A stretch of DNA of 64,000 nt from Aliiroseovarius sediminilitoris (GCF_900109955.1 NZ_FOJB01000001.1:2914001-2978000); one strand, 5' to 3'. Shown: positions 50,841-60,785, counted from the first letter of the stretch. The notes: generated by a model not told the origin, from the letters alone. Numbers and translations: made by a program.

Positions 50841-53039
50841 ATGAGCCCAACCGGACCAAAGCGCCCCAAATTGGTGGCAGACAAGCGGTATTCAAAAACC
50901 AAGCCAGCGGCCAAGAAGCCCGCTCGGCGCAAGACACGTAAACCCGCCACCAAACGCACCGCACGGACACAGCGGCCCAAGGGTATTCTGGGCTGGCCGA
51001 TTTTCTTGGTCGGCTGGGTCGTTCGGTTAATCTGGCGGCTGACATGGAAAAGCGCGGCCGTGGTCGCGCTGATTGTCGCGATTGCTGTATTCTATTTCGC
51101 GTCCACAATTCCTGATTTGAATGCGCTTCTGGACGGGCGGGCAAAGGGATCTGTTACGATTCTCGACCGTTACGGCGCGGTTTACGCATGGCGCGGAGAT
51201 CAACGTGGCCGCACGATCACCACAGAAACCGTCAGCCCTTATCTGCGCGACGCCGTTGTCGCCAGCGAAGACAAGCGATTCTACGGCCATTTGGGCATCA
51301 GCCCACGCGGCATCGCGAGCGCCATTCGCATCAACCTGAGTGAAGGTCGCGGCCCCTTGTCAGGTAACGGTGGCTCGACGCTCACCCAACAGGTCGCAAA
51401 ACTTCTTTGTCTGGGCGTGCCTTTTGACCCGGACCAATGGAAAAACGAAGCAGCCTATGAGGCCGATTGTCGCCAAGGCTCACTGCGCCGCAAGATCAAG
51501 GAAGCCGTCTATGCGCTGGCGCTTGAGACCAAGTTCTCAAAAGACGAAATCCTGACCATCTATCTGAATCGTGCCTATCTTGGCGCCGGTTCGTATGGGT
51601 TTGATGCCGCAGCGCAGCGATACTTTGCCATCCCTGCGTCAGACTTGAACCCCGCTCAGGCTGCGATGCTGGCGGGCATGTTGCCGAAACCGTCAGTCTA
51701 TGCACCCACTGCCGATCTGAAGCGATCACAGGATCGGGCTGCAACGGTTCTGCGCCTGATGAATGAACAGGGATATCTGAGCGACGCGGATGCTGCACAA
51801 TACCAAGCCAACCCAGCCACCCTGTCCAGTGCTGCGAAGGCACAGACCGGTGGATATTTCGCCGACTGGATTATGGGCGACCTGCCTGCTTTCCTGACGC
51901 GCAAGACGACCGAAGACGTGATCATCAAGACCACATTGGACCCCCGGATACAGACAGCCGCCGAAGAGGCAATGGCAGAAATCTTCGCCACCAAGATCTC
52001 TGAAGGCTCCGATGCAGAAGCTGCAATTGTGGTCATGAGCTCAGATGGCGCCGTGCGCGGTATGGTCGGCGGGCGCGAAACCAAAGTGACGGGCGCGTTC
52101 AACCGGGCAACACAGGCGAAACGTCAAACCGGGTCCGCATTCAAACCCTTCGTTTATGCGGCCGCGCTGGATATGGGCTATCGCTGGGATGATTTCATTC
52201 TCGATGAGCCCTATTGCGTAAACGTCGCTGGGTCGGGTGAATGGTGCCCGAAAAACTATACCCGTCAGCATTATGGCAATGTTAGTCTGACCGATGCACT
52301 GGCCCGGTCGTTAAACGTTCCAGCCGTGAAGGTGGCCCAGGACGTGGGGCTGGAGGCCGTGCGCAGTGTCGCCTCGATGTTCGGCATCGAAAGCGATCTG
52401 GCGGCTGGCCCCGCGCTGGCTTTGGGGGCATCAGAGAGCACATTGCTTGAAACCACAGGTGCCTTTGCGGGCATTCTGAACGGTGGTTCGGCGGTGATCC
52501 CCTATGGTTTAACGGAACTAAGCCTTGTCGGCGAAAGTGACCCCTTGATGACACAGACCGGCGGGATCGGCGAGCGTGTCATCTCGCAACAGGCGGCACA
52601 GCAACTCATCTATATGATGAGCCGCGTCGTCGAAGCCGGCAGCGGACGTCGCGCCAAGATCGAAGGGCTTGAGATTGCAGGCAAGACCGGCACAACGACG
52701 TCGTCTCGCGACGCATGGTTCATTGGATTTACAGCTGATTATGTGATGGGCGTGTGGATGGGTTATGACGACAACACGCCCCTGAAAGGTGTCACCGGCG
52801 GCGGATTGCCCGCCCAGATGTGGCGCGAAGCCATGGTCCGCATCCAATCAGAGCTTGTGCCCTCGCCGCTTCCAATGATCCGACCGGGAAGCGCACCGCA
52901 GTTCGATGGGAGCGTGATCACATCGGATGGCCGCGTTGTCCAGGGACAGGGCAACCGCCCACAAGGCGGGCAGAATGTCGGCCAAGCGGTCGAAGACGCG
53001 CTGATTGGTGTGCTCCGCTCGATCTTTGGAAAGAACTGA
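50841..53039 (+). CDS. penicillin-binding protein 1A family (bifunctional glycosyltransferase/transpeptidase)
   Basis: Class A PBP of 732 residues. A very basic cytoplasmic tail (about 1-48) precedes one membrane helix (about 70-88), a GT51 glycosyltransferase domain with EDKRFYGHLGIS (about 142-153) and GGSTLTQQVAK, and a transpeptidase domain with active-site SAFK (about 431), SLN, and KTGTT (about 613). It builds and crosslinks peptidoglycan. Divergent from glnK. Confidence 0.94.
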   Translation: MSPTGPKRPKLVADKRYSKTKPAAKKPARRKTRKPATKRTARTQRPKGILGWPIFLVGWVVRLIWRLTWKSAAVVALIVAIAVFYFASTIPDLNALLDGRAKGSVTILDRYGAVYAWRGDQRGRTITTETVSPYLRDAVVASEDKRFYGHLGISPRGIASAIRINLSEGRGPLSGNGGSTLTQQVAKLLCLGVPFDPDQWKNEAAYEADCRQGSLRRKIKEAVYALALETKFSKDEILTIYLNRAYLGAGSYGFDAAAQRYFAIPASDLNPAQAAMLAGMLPKPSVYAPTADLKRSQDRAATVLRLMNEQGYLSDADAAQYQANPATLSSAAKAQTGGYFADWIMGDLPAFLTRKTTEDVIIKTTLDPRIQTAAEEAMAEIFATKISEGSDAEAAIVVMSSDGAVRGMVGGRETKVTGAFNRATQAKRQTGSAFKPFVYAAALDMGYRWDDFILDEPYCVNVAGSGEWCPKNYTRQHYGNVSLTDALARSLNVPAVKVAQDVGLEAVRSVASMFGIESDLAAGPALALGASESTLLETTGAFAGILNGGSAVIPYGLTELSLVGESDPLMTQTGGIGERVISQQAAQQLIYMMSRVVEAGSGRRAKIEGLEIAGKTGTTTSSRDAWFIGFTADYVMGVWMGYDDNTPLKGVTGGGLPAQMWREAMVRIQSELVPSPLPMIRPGSAPQFDGSVITSDGRVVQGQGNRPQGGQNVGQAVEDALIGVLRSIFGKN

Positions 53040-53062
53040 GGCCGCGAATTTTGACACAGACT

Positions 53063-53506
53063 TCAATCCGTTAGAGACAGTATCCGTTGCAGCATCTTGA
53101 TCAGCATCACGCGCTCATCACGGGTGAGCACACTTAAAAAGCGATCATTCAGATCGGTGATCAGGGGCGGCAGTTTTTCAGCAAGTGTGCGCCCTTTGAT
53201 CGTCAGGAACACTTGTGTTGTGCGGCGGCTGGACGGGTTTGTGCGCCGTTCAATCAAACCGCCGTTTGCCATGGCGTCCAGATTTCGGCTGACCTGATAT
53301 TCGGGAAGGTTCAGCTTTGAACCCAACTCTCGCTGGCTTTGTCCATCCTGCGCAAGAAGCTGCATCAGGGTCATGAAGAACCGGAAATCCAGGTCCAAAC
53401 CGGCCAACTGCTTTTTCATCGCTTCATCCACGCGACGCGCCAACACTTGTGACAGAAAACCAAGGCTTTCCTTCTGCGTCCGTCCGGGCCAGTTCGCACC
53501 TGTCAT
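53063..53506 (-). CDS. MarR family transcriptional regulator
   Basis: A 147-residue winged-helix protein from ATG 53506 with GGAGGC upstream. The helix-turn-helix SQRELGSKLNLPEYQVSRNL and wing NPSSRRTTQVFLTIKG fit MarR. The target is unknown. It lies downstream of the mlaC terminator on the same strand, so it is probably transcribed from its own promoter in the 53507-53589 gap. Confidence 0.88.
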   Translation of the reverse strand: MTGANWPGRTQKESLGFLSQVLARRVDEAMKKQLAGLDLDFRFFMTLMQLLAQDGQSQRELGSKLNLPEYQVSRNLDAMANGGLIERRTNPSSRRTTQVFLTIKGRTLAEKLPPLITDLNDRFLSVLTRDERVMLIKMLQRILSLTD

Positions 53507-53589
53507 TGCTTGCCTCCATTGCTCGGCTTCGTTCAAATACTTGCGCCTGCAATCTTTTGCAACCCAGCGGAGATGATGCCCCAAAACCG

Positions 53590-53621
53590 AAAAACACCCC
53601 TGCGCAACCGCAGGGGTGTTT
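53590..53621 (-). terminator. intrinsic terminator of the mlaA-mlaC operon
   Basis: Perfect 13-bp stem, AAACACCCCTGCG and complement, with a 4-nt loop (53592-53621). On the minus strand it is followed by a T-run (complement of 53590-53594). It is flanked by A/T on both sides and may also work in the other direction. Confidence 0.85.
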
Positions 53622-53647
53622 GAAGCCTGAAAGAACGGGCGGCTGGA

Positions 53648-54265
53648 TCAGCCGGCCTTGAGATCCGCAATCAACTGGTTCAGGTCGCCACCACGGCGAT
53701 CCAGCATTGCGCCGATTTCTTTGCGTTCGGACTTCACGATCGAAATCCCTTCGACCTGCATGTCGATGAACTTGCCGTTCTTGGCCGATACCACAAACAC
53801 CACATCAAACGGAGATTTTCCCTTGAGCTGGGTCTTGGTCAGAACCTCAAATCGGCTTTTCACCTGCTTCGAACTGACAACGTTGATGCTTCCACCCTCA
53901 AACTCGCGGAAACGGCTGCCATAGCGGCGGGCGATATAGGCGCGGAAGGCTTTGACGAATGCGCTTTTCTGCGACGCGCTGGCTGAACGACCATCCGGGC
54001 CAAGCGCCGACAACGCGATGAAATCCACATCCGCATATTTTGCAAATACGTTCTCGAACCTTTTGATCATCGTCGCTTCGGATGTGCCGGAATTGATGAT
54101 CCCGTTGATATCGCTGACAACCTGACCGATCAGGTTTTCTGCTTTCGCGGCGTCGATTGCCGCCATCGCGCGGCCCGGCAACAGGGCCAAAACACCCAGT
54201 CCGGCCAGTCCGCCCAGAACAGCGCGGCGTGTCAGTGAGGTTTCGTTACCCATCATACGCATCAT
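53648..54265 (-). CDS. mlaC: phospholipid-binding protein MlaC
   Basis: Periplasmic shuttle of the Mla pathway, carrying phospholipid between the outer-membrane MlaA complex and the inner-membrane ABC transporter. It has 205 residues from ATG 54265, 6 nt after GAGGA inside mlaA. The N-terminus carries a twin-arginine-like signal, TRRAVLGGLAGLGVLALL, ending AMA. The mature part has the MlaC/Ttg2D pattern with RFxxxFAKYADVDFIA. It overlaps the mlaA 3' end by about 20 bp. Confidence 0.88.
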   Translation of the reverse strand: MMRMMGNETSLTRRAVLGGLAGLGVLALLPGRAMAAIDAAKAENLIGQVVSDINGIINSGTSEATMIKRFENVFAKYADVDFIALSALGPDGRSASASQKSAFVKAFRAYIARRYGSRFREFEGGSINVVSSKQVKSRFEVLTKTQLKGKSPFDVVFVVSAKNGKFIDMQVEGISIVKSERKEIGAMLDRRGGDLNQLIADLKAG

Positions 54266-54989
54266 AAATATCCTCAAGCTCATTGTCCTCGACCTCGATG
54301 CCAAGCTCATACCGGCGCGAATCAAGGTAATAGAGCCGCATCAACTCATACCCGTCTTCATTATAGTAGAACTCGTCAATCGTATCGCCGAACGTGTAAC
54401 GGTCGCCAAACTTTGCCAGAACCCAAGTGACCTTGGGAAGGTGTTTTACTTCGGTCGGCAAAGCCAAGCTCAGTGGGTTCAGCACGAAGTCGACAAGAAT
54501 GCCAAATCCGTCCCGCTCAGTCGACGGTCCGAAGAACGGCAGCACCACATAATCGCCTTCAGACGCACCCCAGACATGTAGCGTTTCGCCGAAATCGCTG
54601 TCGCGTTCTTCAAGACCAATCTCGGTTGCTACGTCTACCATGCCCAACAGCCCGAAGGTCGAATTGAACAGGAACCGCACGGTATTGTGAACGGCATCTT
54701 CGACATTGCCTTGCAGGATGTTGTTGGCCACGACGCCTGGCAATCCGGCATTGTCCGAAAAAACCGAGATCGTATCGCGAACACCGCGCGGCAGAATCTC
54801 GCCATAAGCCGTCGATGCCGGTGAAATCAGTGCGCGATCCAGATCAACGTTCGCCTCATGGGTGCGGCGGTTCTGCACCTCATGCGGGTCGTCATAGCCC
54901 GAAGGCGCCGGTGCCTGCGCACAAGCCCCAAGTGTCAGAAGCAACAGGCCAGCCATCGCCGGAAAAGTCTTCGAAATCGGTTTGGTCAC
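54246..54989 (-). CDS. mlaA: MlaA (VacJ) outer-membrane lipoprotein
   Basis: Outer-membrane component of the phospholipid retrograde transport system. It has 247 residues from GTG 54989; signal peptide with lipobox LGAC (Cys near 23). Family segments: DPHEVQNRRTHEANVDLDRAL, FNSTFGLLGMVDVA and DFGETLHVWG, followed by LPFFGPSTERDGFG. MlaFEDB are not in the window. Divergent from the type I secretion ATPase over about 190 bp. Confidence 0.93.
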   Translation of the reverse strand: MTKPISKTFPAMAGLLLLTLGACAQAPAPSGYDDPHEVQNRRTHEANVDLDRALISPASTAYGEILPRGVRDTISVFSDNAGLPGVVANNILQGNVEDAVHNTVRFLFNSTFGLLGMVDVATEIGLEERDSDFGETLHVWGASEGDYVVLPFFGPSTERDGFGILVDFVLNPLSLALPTEVKHLPKVTWVLAKFGDRYTFGDTIDEFYYNEDGYELMRLYYLDSRRYELGIEVEDNELEDIYDAYDG

Positions 54990-55181
54990 AGTGATATCTT
55001 TATTTTGGCGGCAGTCGGACGTTGAGGTGACACATAATGCGCAGTGTTTCAATGCAAAGCCGTTAAGGGATTTGCAGCTTTTAATGTGTCTATTTGGCGA
55101 CAGTTTACAAGCCGAATCCCGCCGAAGCCAGCGCGCTCTGCCTGCGCACCGCATATGGCGGCCTTCATCAGGTCAGATCAA

Positions 55182-56930
55182 ATGGGACACCAGCAACACG
55201 CTTACGGTCAGAAAGAGCTGCGCAAGATCCGACACAGGATGCGCGGGCTGCTGATAAACGCGGCAATCTTTTCCATTTTTGTCAATCTTTTGACGCTGAC
55301 GGCACCGATCTACATGTTGCAGATATATGATCGCGTCCTGAGCAGCGGGTCCGAAGCAACTCTCGCCACCCTTACGCTCCTCATGGCGTTTCTGTTCCTT
55401 ATGATGGGTTGCCTTGACTATGCGCGCGGTCGCCTGCTGGCCCGCGCGGGTGCCCGTTTCCAAGCAGACCTGGATGAACGCATCTTCCTTTTGAACCTGA
55501 ACTCGGAACAGAAGCCCCAGGATCGGCCAGTCACTGCAAGCGCGGTGCGCGATGTCGATGCAATCCGGCGGCTCTTCTCAAGCCCGGTCATGACCGCTTT
55601 CTTTGATCTTCCCTGGACGCCTGTCTTTCTGCTGGCGATCACGGTGTTTCATCCATGGCTGGGTGCGTTGGCGGTATCGGGCGGCGTGATTCTGGTAACG
55701 ATTACGTCGCTTAACCAATGGCTCACACGGGGTCCAATGGCCGTATTAAGAAACCAGACCCTGCACGCCGATCAGATGGCGGGGCGGTTGCAGACCGAAG
55801 GGCAATTGGTTCGTGCGCTTGGGCTGTCAGAAACCACAACTCTCCGCTGGAAACGACTTCGCATTGTCGCGTTGGGCACTGGGTTGAGCCTCTCGGACCA
55901 GCAAAGTCTGTTCGCCGTGATGACAAAAACTTTCCGGCAGTTTCTTCAGTCGGCGATGCTGGGTTTGGGGGCTTATCTGGCATTGCAGGGTGCGATATCG
56001 CCGGGTGCCATGATTGCCGGATCCATTCTGCTTTCGCGCGCGCTTGGCCCAATTGATATTGCCGTCGGTCAGTGGCCCGTCGCGCAACAGGCAAAGGCAG
56101 CCTGGCAATCACTGGCTCAGCATCTTTCAGATGCGCCTGTTGGGGCCACAAGAACAACTCTTCCCACTCCCGCAGCCAATGTGCAGGTCAGCAACGTCAC
56201 CGTCATCCCAACGGGTCAGAGCTTTGCGGTCTTGCAGAATATATCCTTCATGTTGTCGCCGGGCACGGCACTGGGGGTTATTGGCCCCTCAGGCGCTGGA
56301 AAATCGACACTGGCACAAGTCATGACTGGTGCGCTCCGCCCGTCGGCTGGCTCTGTGCGGTTGGACGGTGCGGCGCTCCATCACTATGGCCCGGCCCAGC
56401 TTGGTCGATCTATCGGCTATTTGCCACAACGGGTTGTTTTTTTTGACGGGACTGTGGCCGAGAACATTGCTGGATTTCACCCGGATACAGACGACGCCGA
56501 TGTTGTGGCCGCGGCCACCGCCGCGGGCGCGCATCAAGTGATCCTGTCCCTGCCTGACGGTTATGACACCGTGGTCACGCCCGGAAACAGCCCGATTTCC
56601 GGCGGCCAGTTGCAGCGAATCTGCCTGGCCCGCGCGCTGTATGGCGCGCCGCCTTTGGTCGTGCTGGACGAGCCAAATTCGAACCTCGACCTTGACGGAT
56701 CAGAAGCACTTAGCGTCGCGATACAAGGTGTGAAAGCGCGCGGTGGGGTGGTCGTGATCATGGCCCACCGCCCCTCGGTCATCCAGCATTGCGACCTGTT
56801 GATGGTGCTTGATCGCGGTCGCATCACTGACTTCGGACCACGCGAAGACATCCTCAGGAAAACCGTGCGGAACGCCTATCAGCTTCATGCCCTGCACAAT
56901 GTTGAGCGAGGTAGCGATGCCAACGCCTGA
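55182..56930 (+). CDS. type I secretion system permease/ATPase (PrtD-like)
   Basis: Inner-membrane ABC exporter half of a type I secretion system, about 582 residues. Six helices (about 15-310) precede the ATPase domain with Walker A GPSGAGKST (about 368-376), signature ISGGQLQR (about 471-478) and Walker B LVVLDEPNSNLD. No C39 or C39-like N-terminal domain. ATG 55182 has a modest AGGT site; ATG 55155 is an alternative. The adaptor gene overlaps its 3' end. No RTX substrate or TolC gene is in the window. Confidence 0.9.
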   Translation: MGHQQHAYGQKELRKIRHRMRGLLINAAIFSIFVNLLTLTAPIYMLQIYDRVLSSGSEATLATLTLLMAFLFLMMGCLDYARGRLLARAGARFQADLDERIFLLNLNSEQKPQDRPVTASAVRDVDAIRRLFSSPVMTAFFDLPWTPVFLLAITVFHPWLGALAVSGGVILVTITSLNQWLTRGPMAVLRNQTLHADQMAGRLQTEGQLVRALGLSETTTLRWKRLRIVALGTGLSLSDQQSLFAVMTKTFRQFLQSAMLGLGAYLALQGAISPGAMIAGSILLSRALGPIDIAVGQWPVAQQAKAAWQSLAQHLSDAPVGATRTTLPTPAANVQVSNVTVIPTGQSFAVLQNISFMLSPGTALGVIGPSGAGKSTLAQVMTGALRPSAGSVRLDGAALHHYGPAQLGRSIGYLPQRVVFFDGTVAENIAGFHPDTDDADVVAAATAAGAHQVILSLPDGYDTVVTPGNSPISGGQLQRICLARALYGAPPLVVLDEPNSNLDLDGSEALSVAIQGVKARGGVVVIMAHRPSVIQHCDLLMVLDRGRITDFGPREDILRKTVRNAYQLHALHNVERGSDANA

Positions 56931-58218
56931 TCTGTCAGTTCGCGGTATCACGTTGTTCGGATTCCTTACGTTGGCGGTCCTTCTCGTTGGCTTTGGCGCA
57001 TGGTCTGTCACTGCGCAGATCGCGAGTGCCGTGGTCGCCGATGGCATCGTTCGCCCGGATCGCGCGAACCATACGGTCCGACACCCCGAAGGCGGCGTCG
57101 TTACCTCGGTCAAGGTAATCGATGGCGATATGGTCAGCGCGGGCGACATCCTTCTAACGCTTGACGATACGCGCCAACAGTCGCGACGCGCCGTGCTGGA
57201 AAACCAACTGGTCGACACCTTGGCACGGATCGCTCGTCTGAAGGCGGAACGGGACGACGCGCCGTCTGTCACCTATCCATCCACGCTGCAACAGATCGCA
57301 CTGGATCGTCCAAGTCTGACCGAGATAATGCAAGGGCAGACCCGACTGTTTCTGTCGCGCCGCGAACTGACCCAAACCCGATCTGCTCAACTGGACCAGC
57401 GTGCATCACAAATCGACCAGCAGAAAAGCGGGTTGGATGCACAAACAGTTGCGTTGACGCGACAGATCGCCCTTCTTCGAGAAGATTTGCAGCGGCAACG
57501 TGATCTGCTGGATCAGGGATTGACGCAGTATCCCCGAATCGCGGCCCTTGAACGGGAAGAGGCTGTTCTGACCGGCCGATTGGCCGAAATCGCTGCAACC
57601 AGAGCCGAGGCGGAATTGCGGCTGACTGAAACCCGATTGCAAAAACTGTCTTTTGACGCGGAGCATCGTGAGCAGGTGATTGCGGAGTTGCGGGATTTAC
57701 AGTCCAAAGCTGCCGAACTGTCCGAAAAACTTCGTAGCATCAAATTTGAGGAGGAGCGGTTGACCGTTCGCGCCCCGGTCTCCGGTCTCGTTCATCAACT
57801 GGTGATCCAGACACCACAATCCGTGATCCAGCCCGGTCAGCCCATTCTGACCCTCATCCCCCAGGACGACGCATTGCGGGTCGCAGCGCGGATCAGCCCA
57901 CAAGATATTGACCAGCTTTTTATCGGCCAAGCGGTAACGCTGACCTTCCCGGCCATTGAGGCCCGAAATGGTTCGGATGTGACAGCAAGGGTCAAAAAGA
58001 TATCGGCTGATGCGGTCACGAACGAACAAACCGGGCAAGGCTATTTCGAGGTTGAGATCGGCATTGACCGGACTCAGCGTGCCCGTTTGCCCACCGATAC
58101 CATTCTACTTCCTGGAATGCCGGTCAAAGTATTCATCAAGATCGCAGATCGCAGCCCGATATCTTACCTGTTGCAGCCTTTCACAGCGTTTTTCCGCACC
58201 GCTCTGCGCGAAAAATAA
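56917..58218 (+). CDS. HlyD family type I secretion periplasmic adaptor
   Basis: Membrane fusion protein of 433 residues. One membrane helix (about 12-32), a biotinyl-lipoyl-like half-motif HPEGGVVTSVKVIDGDMV (about 56-73), a long coiled coil (about 150-285), then the second lipoyl half RAPVSGLVHQLVIQTP and the beta-barrel domain. It links the ABC exporter to an outer-membrane channel. Overlaps the ATPase gene by 14 bp. Confidence 0.92.
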   Translation: MPTPDLSVRGITLFGFLTLAVLLVGFGAWSVTAQIASAVVADGIVRPDRANHTVRHPEGGVVTSVKVIDGDMVSAGDILLTLDDTRQQSRRAVLENQLVDTLARIARLKAERDDAPSVTYPSTLQQIALDRPSLTEIMQGQTRLFLSRRELTQTRSAQLDQRASQIDQQKSGLDAQTVALTRQIALLREDLQRQRDLLDQGLTQYPRIAALEREEAVLTGRLAEIAATRAEAELRLTETRLQKLSFDAEHREQVIAELRDLQSKAAELSEKLRSIKFEEERLTVRAPVSGLVHQLVIQTPQSVIQPGQPILTLIPQDDALRVAARISPQDIDQLFIGQAVTLTFPAIEARNGSDVTARVKKISADAVTNEQTGQGYFEVEIGIDRTQRARLPTDTILLPGMPVKVFIKIADRSPISYLLQPFTAFFRTALREK

Positions 58219-58340
58219 CCCGTCCGGGCTGGCAGGCTTGTTGTTATGATCGCTTTCACCCTTTTCAGGAAACGGATGGCAAGCTAGCGTCCCAGCAACC
58301 GCCCTACGCCAAGCACGAAGACAATCGAAAAGGACGCGAG

Positions 58341-58802
58341 ATGAGCAAATTTGAAACCCGACTTGCAGACCTGGGTGTCACCCTTCCCGATGCACCAGCA
58401 CCGGCTGCAAACTATGTGCCTTATGTTAAAATCGGCGATCTGGTGCATGTATCGGGGCAGATCTCGATGAAAGACGGCGCGTTCCTGACAGGAAAACTGG
58501 GTAAGACCATGACCGCCGAAGAAGGCGCCCAAGCCGCCCGCAGCTGCGCGATCAGTCTGCTGGCACAGGTGAAAGCGGCCTGTGATGGCGATCTGGACCG
58601 CCTTCAACAAGTTGTCAAACTGGTCGGCTTCGTCAACTCAACGGACGAGTTTGGCGACCAGCCTAAGGTGATAAACGGGGCGTCGGACTTCATGGTCGAA
58701 GCGCTTGGGGATGTTGGGCGACACGCGCGTTCAGCCGTTTCGGCCGCCAGCCTGCCATTTGGAGTCGCGGTCGAGATCGAGGGCATTTTCCAGATCAAAT
58801 GA
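58341..58802 (+). CDS. RidA family protein
   Basis: A 153-residue YjgF/YER057c/UK114-family protein of the longer subgroup. It starts MSKFETRLADLGVTLPDAP after AAGGACGCGAG. The reactive-enamine/imine site arginine is in GRHARSAV (about 127-134), with SLPFGVAVEIEG near the end. Members deaminate 2-aminoacrylate or have other imine-hydrolysing roles. Its stop overlaps the next start (ATGA). Confidence 0.92.
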   Translation: MSKFETRLADLGVTLPDAPAPAANYVPYVKIGDLVHVSGQISMKDGAFLTGKLGKTMTAEEGAQAARSCAISLLAQVKAACDGDLDRLQQVVKLVGFVNSTDEFGDQPKVINGASDFMVEALGDVGRHARSAVSAASLPFGVAVEIEGIFQIK

Positions 58803-59566
58803 CCCGTTCACCAGTTCCCCTGCCTGCCAGCTTTCTGGCACGCCCGATTGCCCACCGCGCACTGCACGATGTGACAGCGGGTCGTCCCGAAAACTCACGC
58901 GCAGCGATCCATGCGGCCATTGCGGCGGGCTATGGGATCGAGGTTGATCTGCAACTGTCAAAAGACGCGCAGGCCATGGTTTTTCATGACTATGACCTGC
59001 GGCGTTTGACCGGTCAGTCGGGGCCAATCCAGCAACGTACATCTGATGAACTGGGCGGTATTACATTGTCTCATGGCGACGAAGGCATTCCAACTTTTGA
59101 AGAGGTGCTTCGGATCGTGTCCGGTCGCGTGCCCTTGCTGGTGGAAATGAAGGATCAGGATGGGGCAATGGGGCCACGAACCGGACAGCTTGAATACGCC
59201 GTGGCCAGTGCTCTTGCCGGCTATGCGGGCGACGTGGCTGTCATGTCGTTCAACCCGCATTCGGTCGCTGCGCTCGGCGCACTTGATCCGACCTGTGCCC
59301 TGGGCCTGACCACCGAGGCTTTTCTTGAAAAAGACAACCCGCTTCTGCCAGCCGCCACACGCCGCTACCTTCGCGATATCCCTGATTTTGATCGGGTGAA
59401 GGCAAGTTTCATCAGCCATGACATTCAGGACCTTCGCAGCCCTGCTGTCGCAAGGTTGAAGGCAAAAGGCGTGCCCGTTCTGTGCTGGACGGTCAAATCA
59501 AAAGCCGCCGAGATCGAAGCGCGCAAGATTGCCGACAACATCACCTTTGAAGGCTATGCGGCTTGA
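58799..59566 (+). CDS. glycerophosphodiester phosphodiesterase
   Basis: GDPD TIM-barrel enzyme of 255 residues that releases glycerol-3-phosphate from deacylated phospholipids. Catalytic residues: His19-Arg20, Glu31-Asn32, Glu48 and Asp50, His63-Asp64. No signal peptide, so it is cytoplasmic, like UgpQ. Coupled to the RidA gene by an ATGA overlap. Confidence 0.92.
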   Translation: MTRSPVPLPASFLARPIAHRALHDVTAGRPENSRAAIHAAIAAGYGIEVDLQLSKDAQAMVFHDYDLRRLTGQSGPIQQRTSDELGGITLSHGDEGIPTFEEVLRIVSGRVPLLVEMKDQDGAMGPRTGQLEYAVASALAGYAGDVAVMSFNPHSVAALGALDPTCALGLTTEAFLEKDNPLLPAATRRYLRDIPDFDRVKASFISHDIQDLRSPAVARLKAKGVPVLCWTVKSKAAEIEARKIADNITFEGYAA

Positions 59567-59597
59567 CCGCGCTTGTGGGGTTAGGCCCAATGTCACG

Positions 59598-60785
59598 GTG
59601 ACAGATACTCAGATCGAAATCCGCACCCATCAAAGCCTTGCCAGTATTGCATCCAAGGACTGGGATGCCTGCGCCTGTCCTGAAACGGCGGACGGCGGAC
59701 GCCCTGTCGATCCGTTCACGACGCATCGCTTCCTGACCGCGTTGGAAGCATCACGCAGCGTCGGCGAGGGCACCGGCTGGCAGCCACATTTCCTGAGTGT
59801 CCATGCAGAAGCGCAGATCATCGCCGTCGCGCCGGTCTATGCAAAGGCCCACAGTCAGGGTGAGTATGTGTTCGATTACAGTTGGGCAGATGCCTATGAA
59901 CGGGCGGGCGGGCGATACTATCCGAAACTGCAAGTTGCGGTTCCTTTTACCCCCGTCAGCGGCCGCCGCTTTCTGACCCGACCCGGTTACGAAACCGTTG
60001 GACAGGCCGGATTGGTGCAGGGCATTGTCAAGATCGCCACAGAGAACGGCCTGAGTTCTGCACACGTCACCTTCTGCACAAGCGAAGAGGCGAAAGCGGG
60101 CGAACAAATGGGACTTCTTCATCGGATCGGGCAACAGTTTCATTGGGAAAACCATGGATATCAGACGTTCGATGCGTTTCTGGACAGCCTGAGTTCGCGA
60201 AAGCGCAAACAGATCAGGAAAGAGAGACGGCAGGCGCAGGACTTTGGTGGCAGGATCGTCGCTCTGACCGGCGACGCCATAAAATCCCACCATTGGGACA
60301 CGTTCTGGCGGTTTTATCAGGATACTGGTGCGCGCAAATGGGGTCGCCCTTACCTGACGCGTGCCTTCTTTGACGAGATGCATCAAACAATGCGCGATGA
60401 TGTGCTGCTGGTCTTGGCGGTGGAGGGCGACCGCGCTGTTGCCGGTGCGCTGAACGTGATCGGGCGCGAAACGCTGTTCGGGCGCTATTGGGGCGCGTTG
60501 GAACATTTCCCCTGTCTGCATTTCGAGCTTTGCTATTATCAAGCGATCGACTTCGCAATCTCGCACGGGATGCGCAGGGTCGAGGCCGGTGCGCAAGGCG
60601 AACACAAACTGGCGCGCGGGTATCTGCCCGTGGCGACTCATTCATTGCACTGGATCGCTGAACCCGGATTTCGCGATGCGGTCGAACAATTTGTGACCGC
60701 CGAGAAAGAGGCCGTTGAAGGGGATATCGACATCCTGACCTCCTACGGCCCCTTTCGAAAGACGGGCATGCACGAGCGTGACTAG
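59598..60785 (+). CDS. FemAB-like/GNAT-fold acyltransferase (DUF482 type)
   Basis: A 395-residue protein of the family with two GNAT-like folds (peptidoglycan-modifying FemAB-like; DUF482). The conserved segments DWDACACPE, FTTHRFLTALE, FDYSWADAYERAGG, YYPKLQVAVPFTP and GAQGEHKLARGY are hallmarks. Function is unproven; aminoacyl or acyl transfer is assumed. GTG 59598 fits the conserved N-terminus; ATG 59556, overlapping the previous gene, is the alternative. Shares CTAG at its stop with the peroxiredoxin gene. Confidence 0.85.
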   Translation: MTDTQIEIRTHQSLASIASKDWDACACPETADGGRPVDPFTTHRFLTALEASRSVGEGTGWQPHFLSVHAEAQIIAVAPVYAKAHSQGEYVFDYSWADAYERAGGRYYPKLQVAVPFTPVSGRRFLTRPGYETVGQAGLVQGIVKIATENGLSSAHVTFCTSEEAKAGEQMGLLHRIGQQFHWENHGYQTFDAFLDSLSSRKRKQIRKERRQAQDFGGRIVALTGDAIKSHHWDTFWRFYQDTGARKWGRPYLTRAFFDEMHQTMRDDVLLVLAVEGDRAVAGALNVIGRETLFGRYWGALEHFPCLHFELCYYQAIDFAISHGMRRVEAGAQGEHKLARGYLPVATHSLHWIAEPGFRDAVEQFVTAEKEAVEGDIDILTSYGPFRKTGMHERD

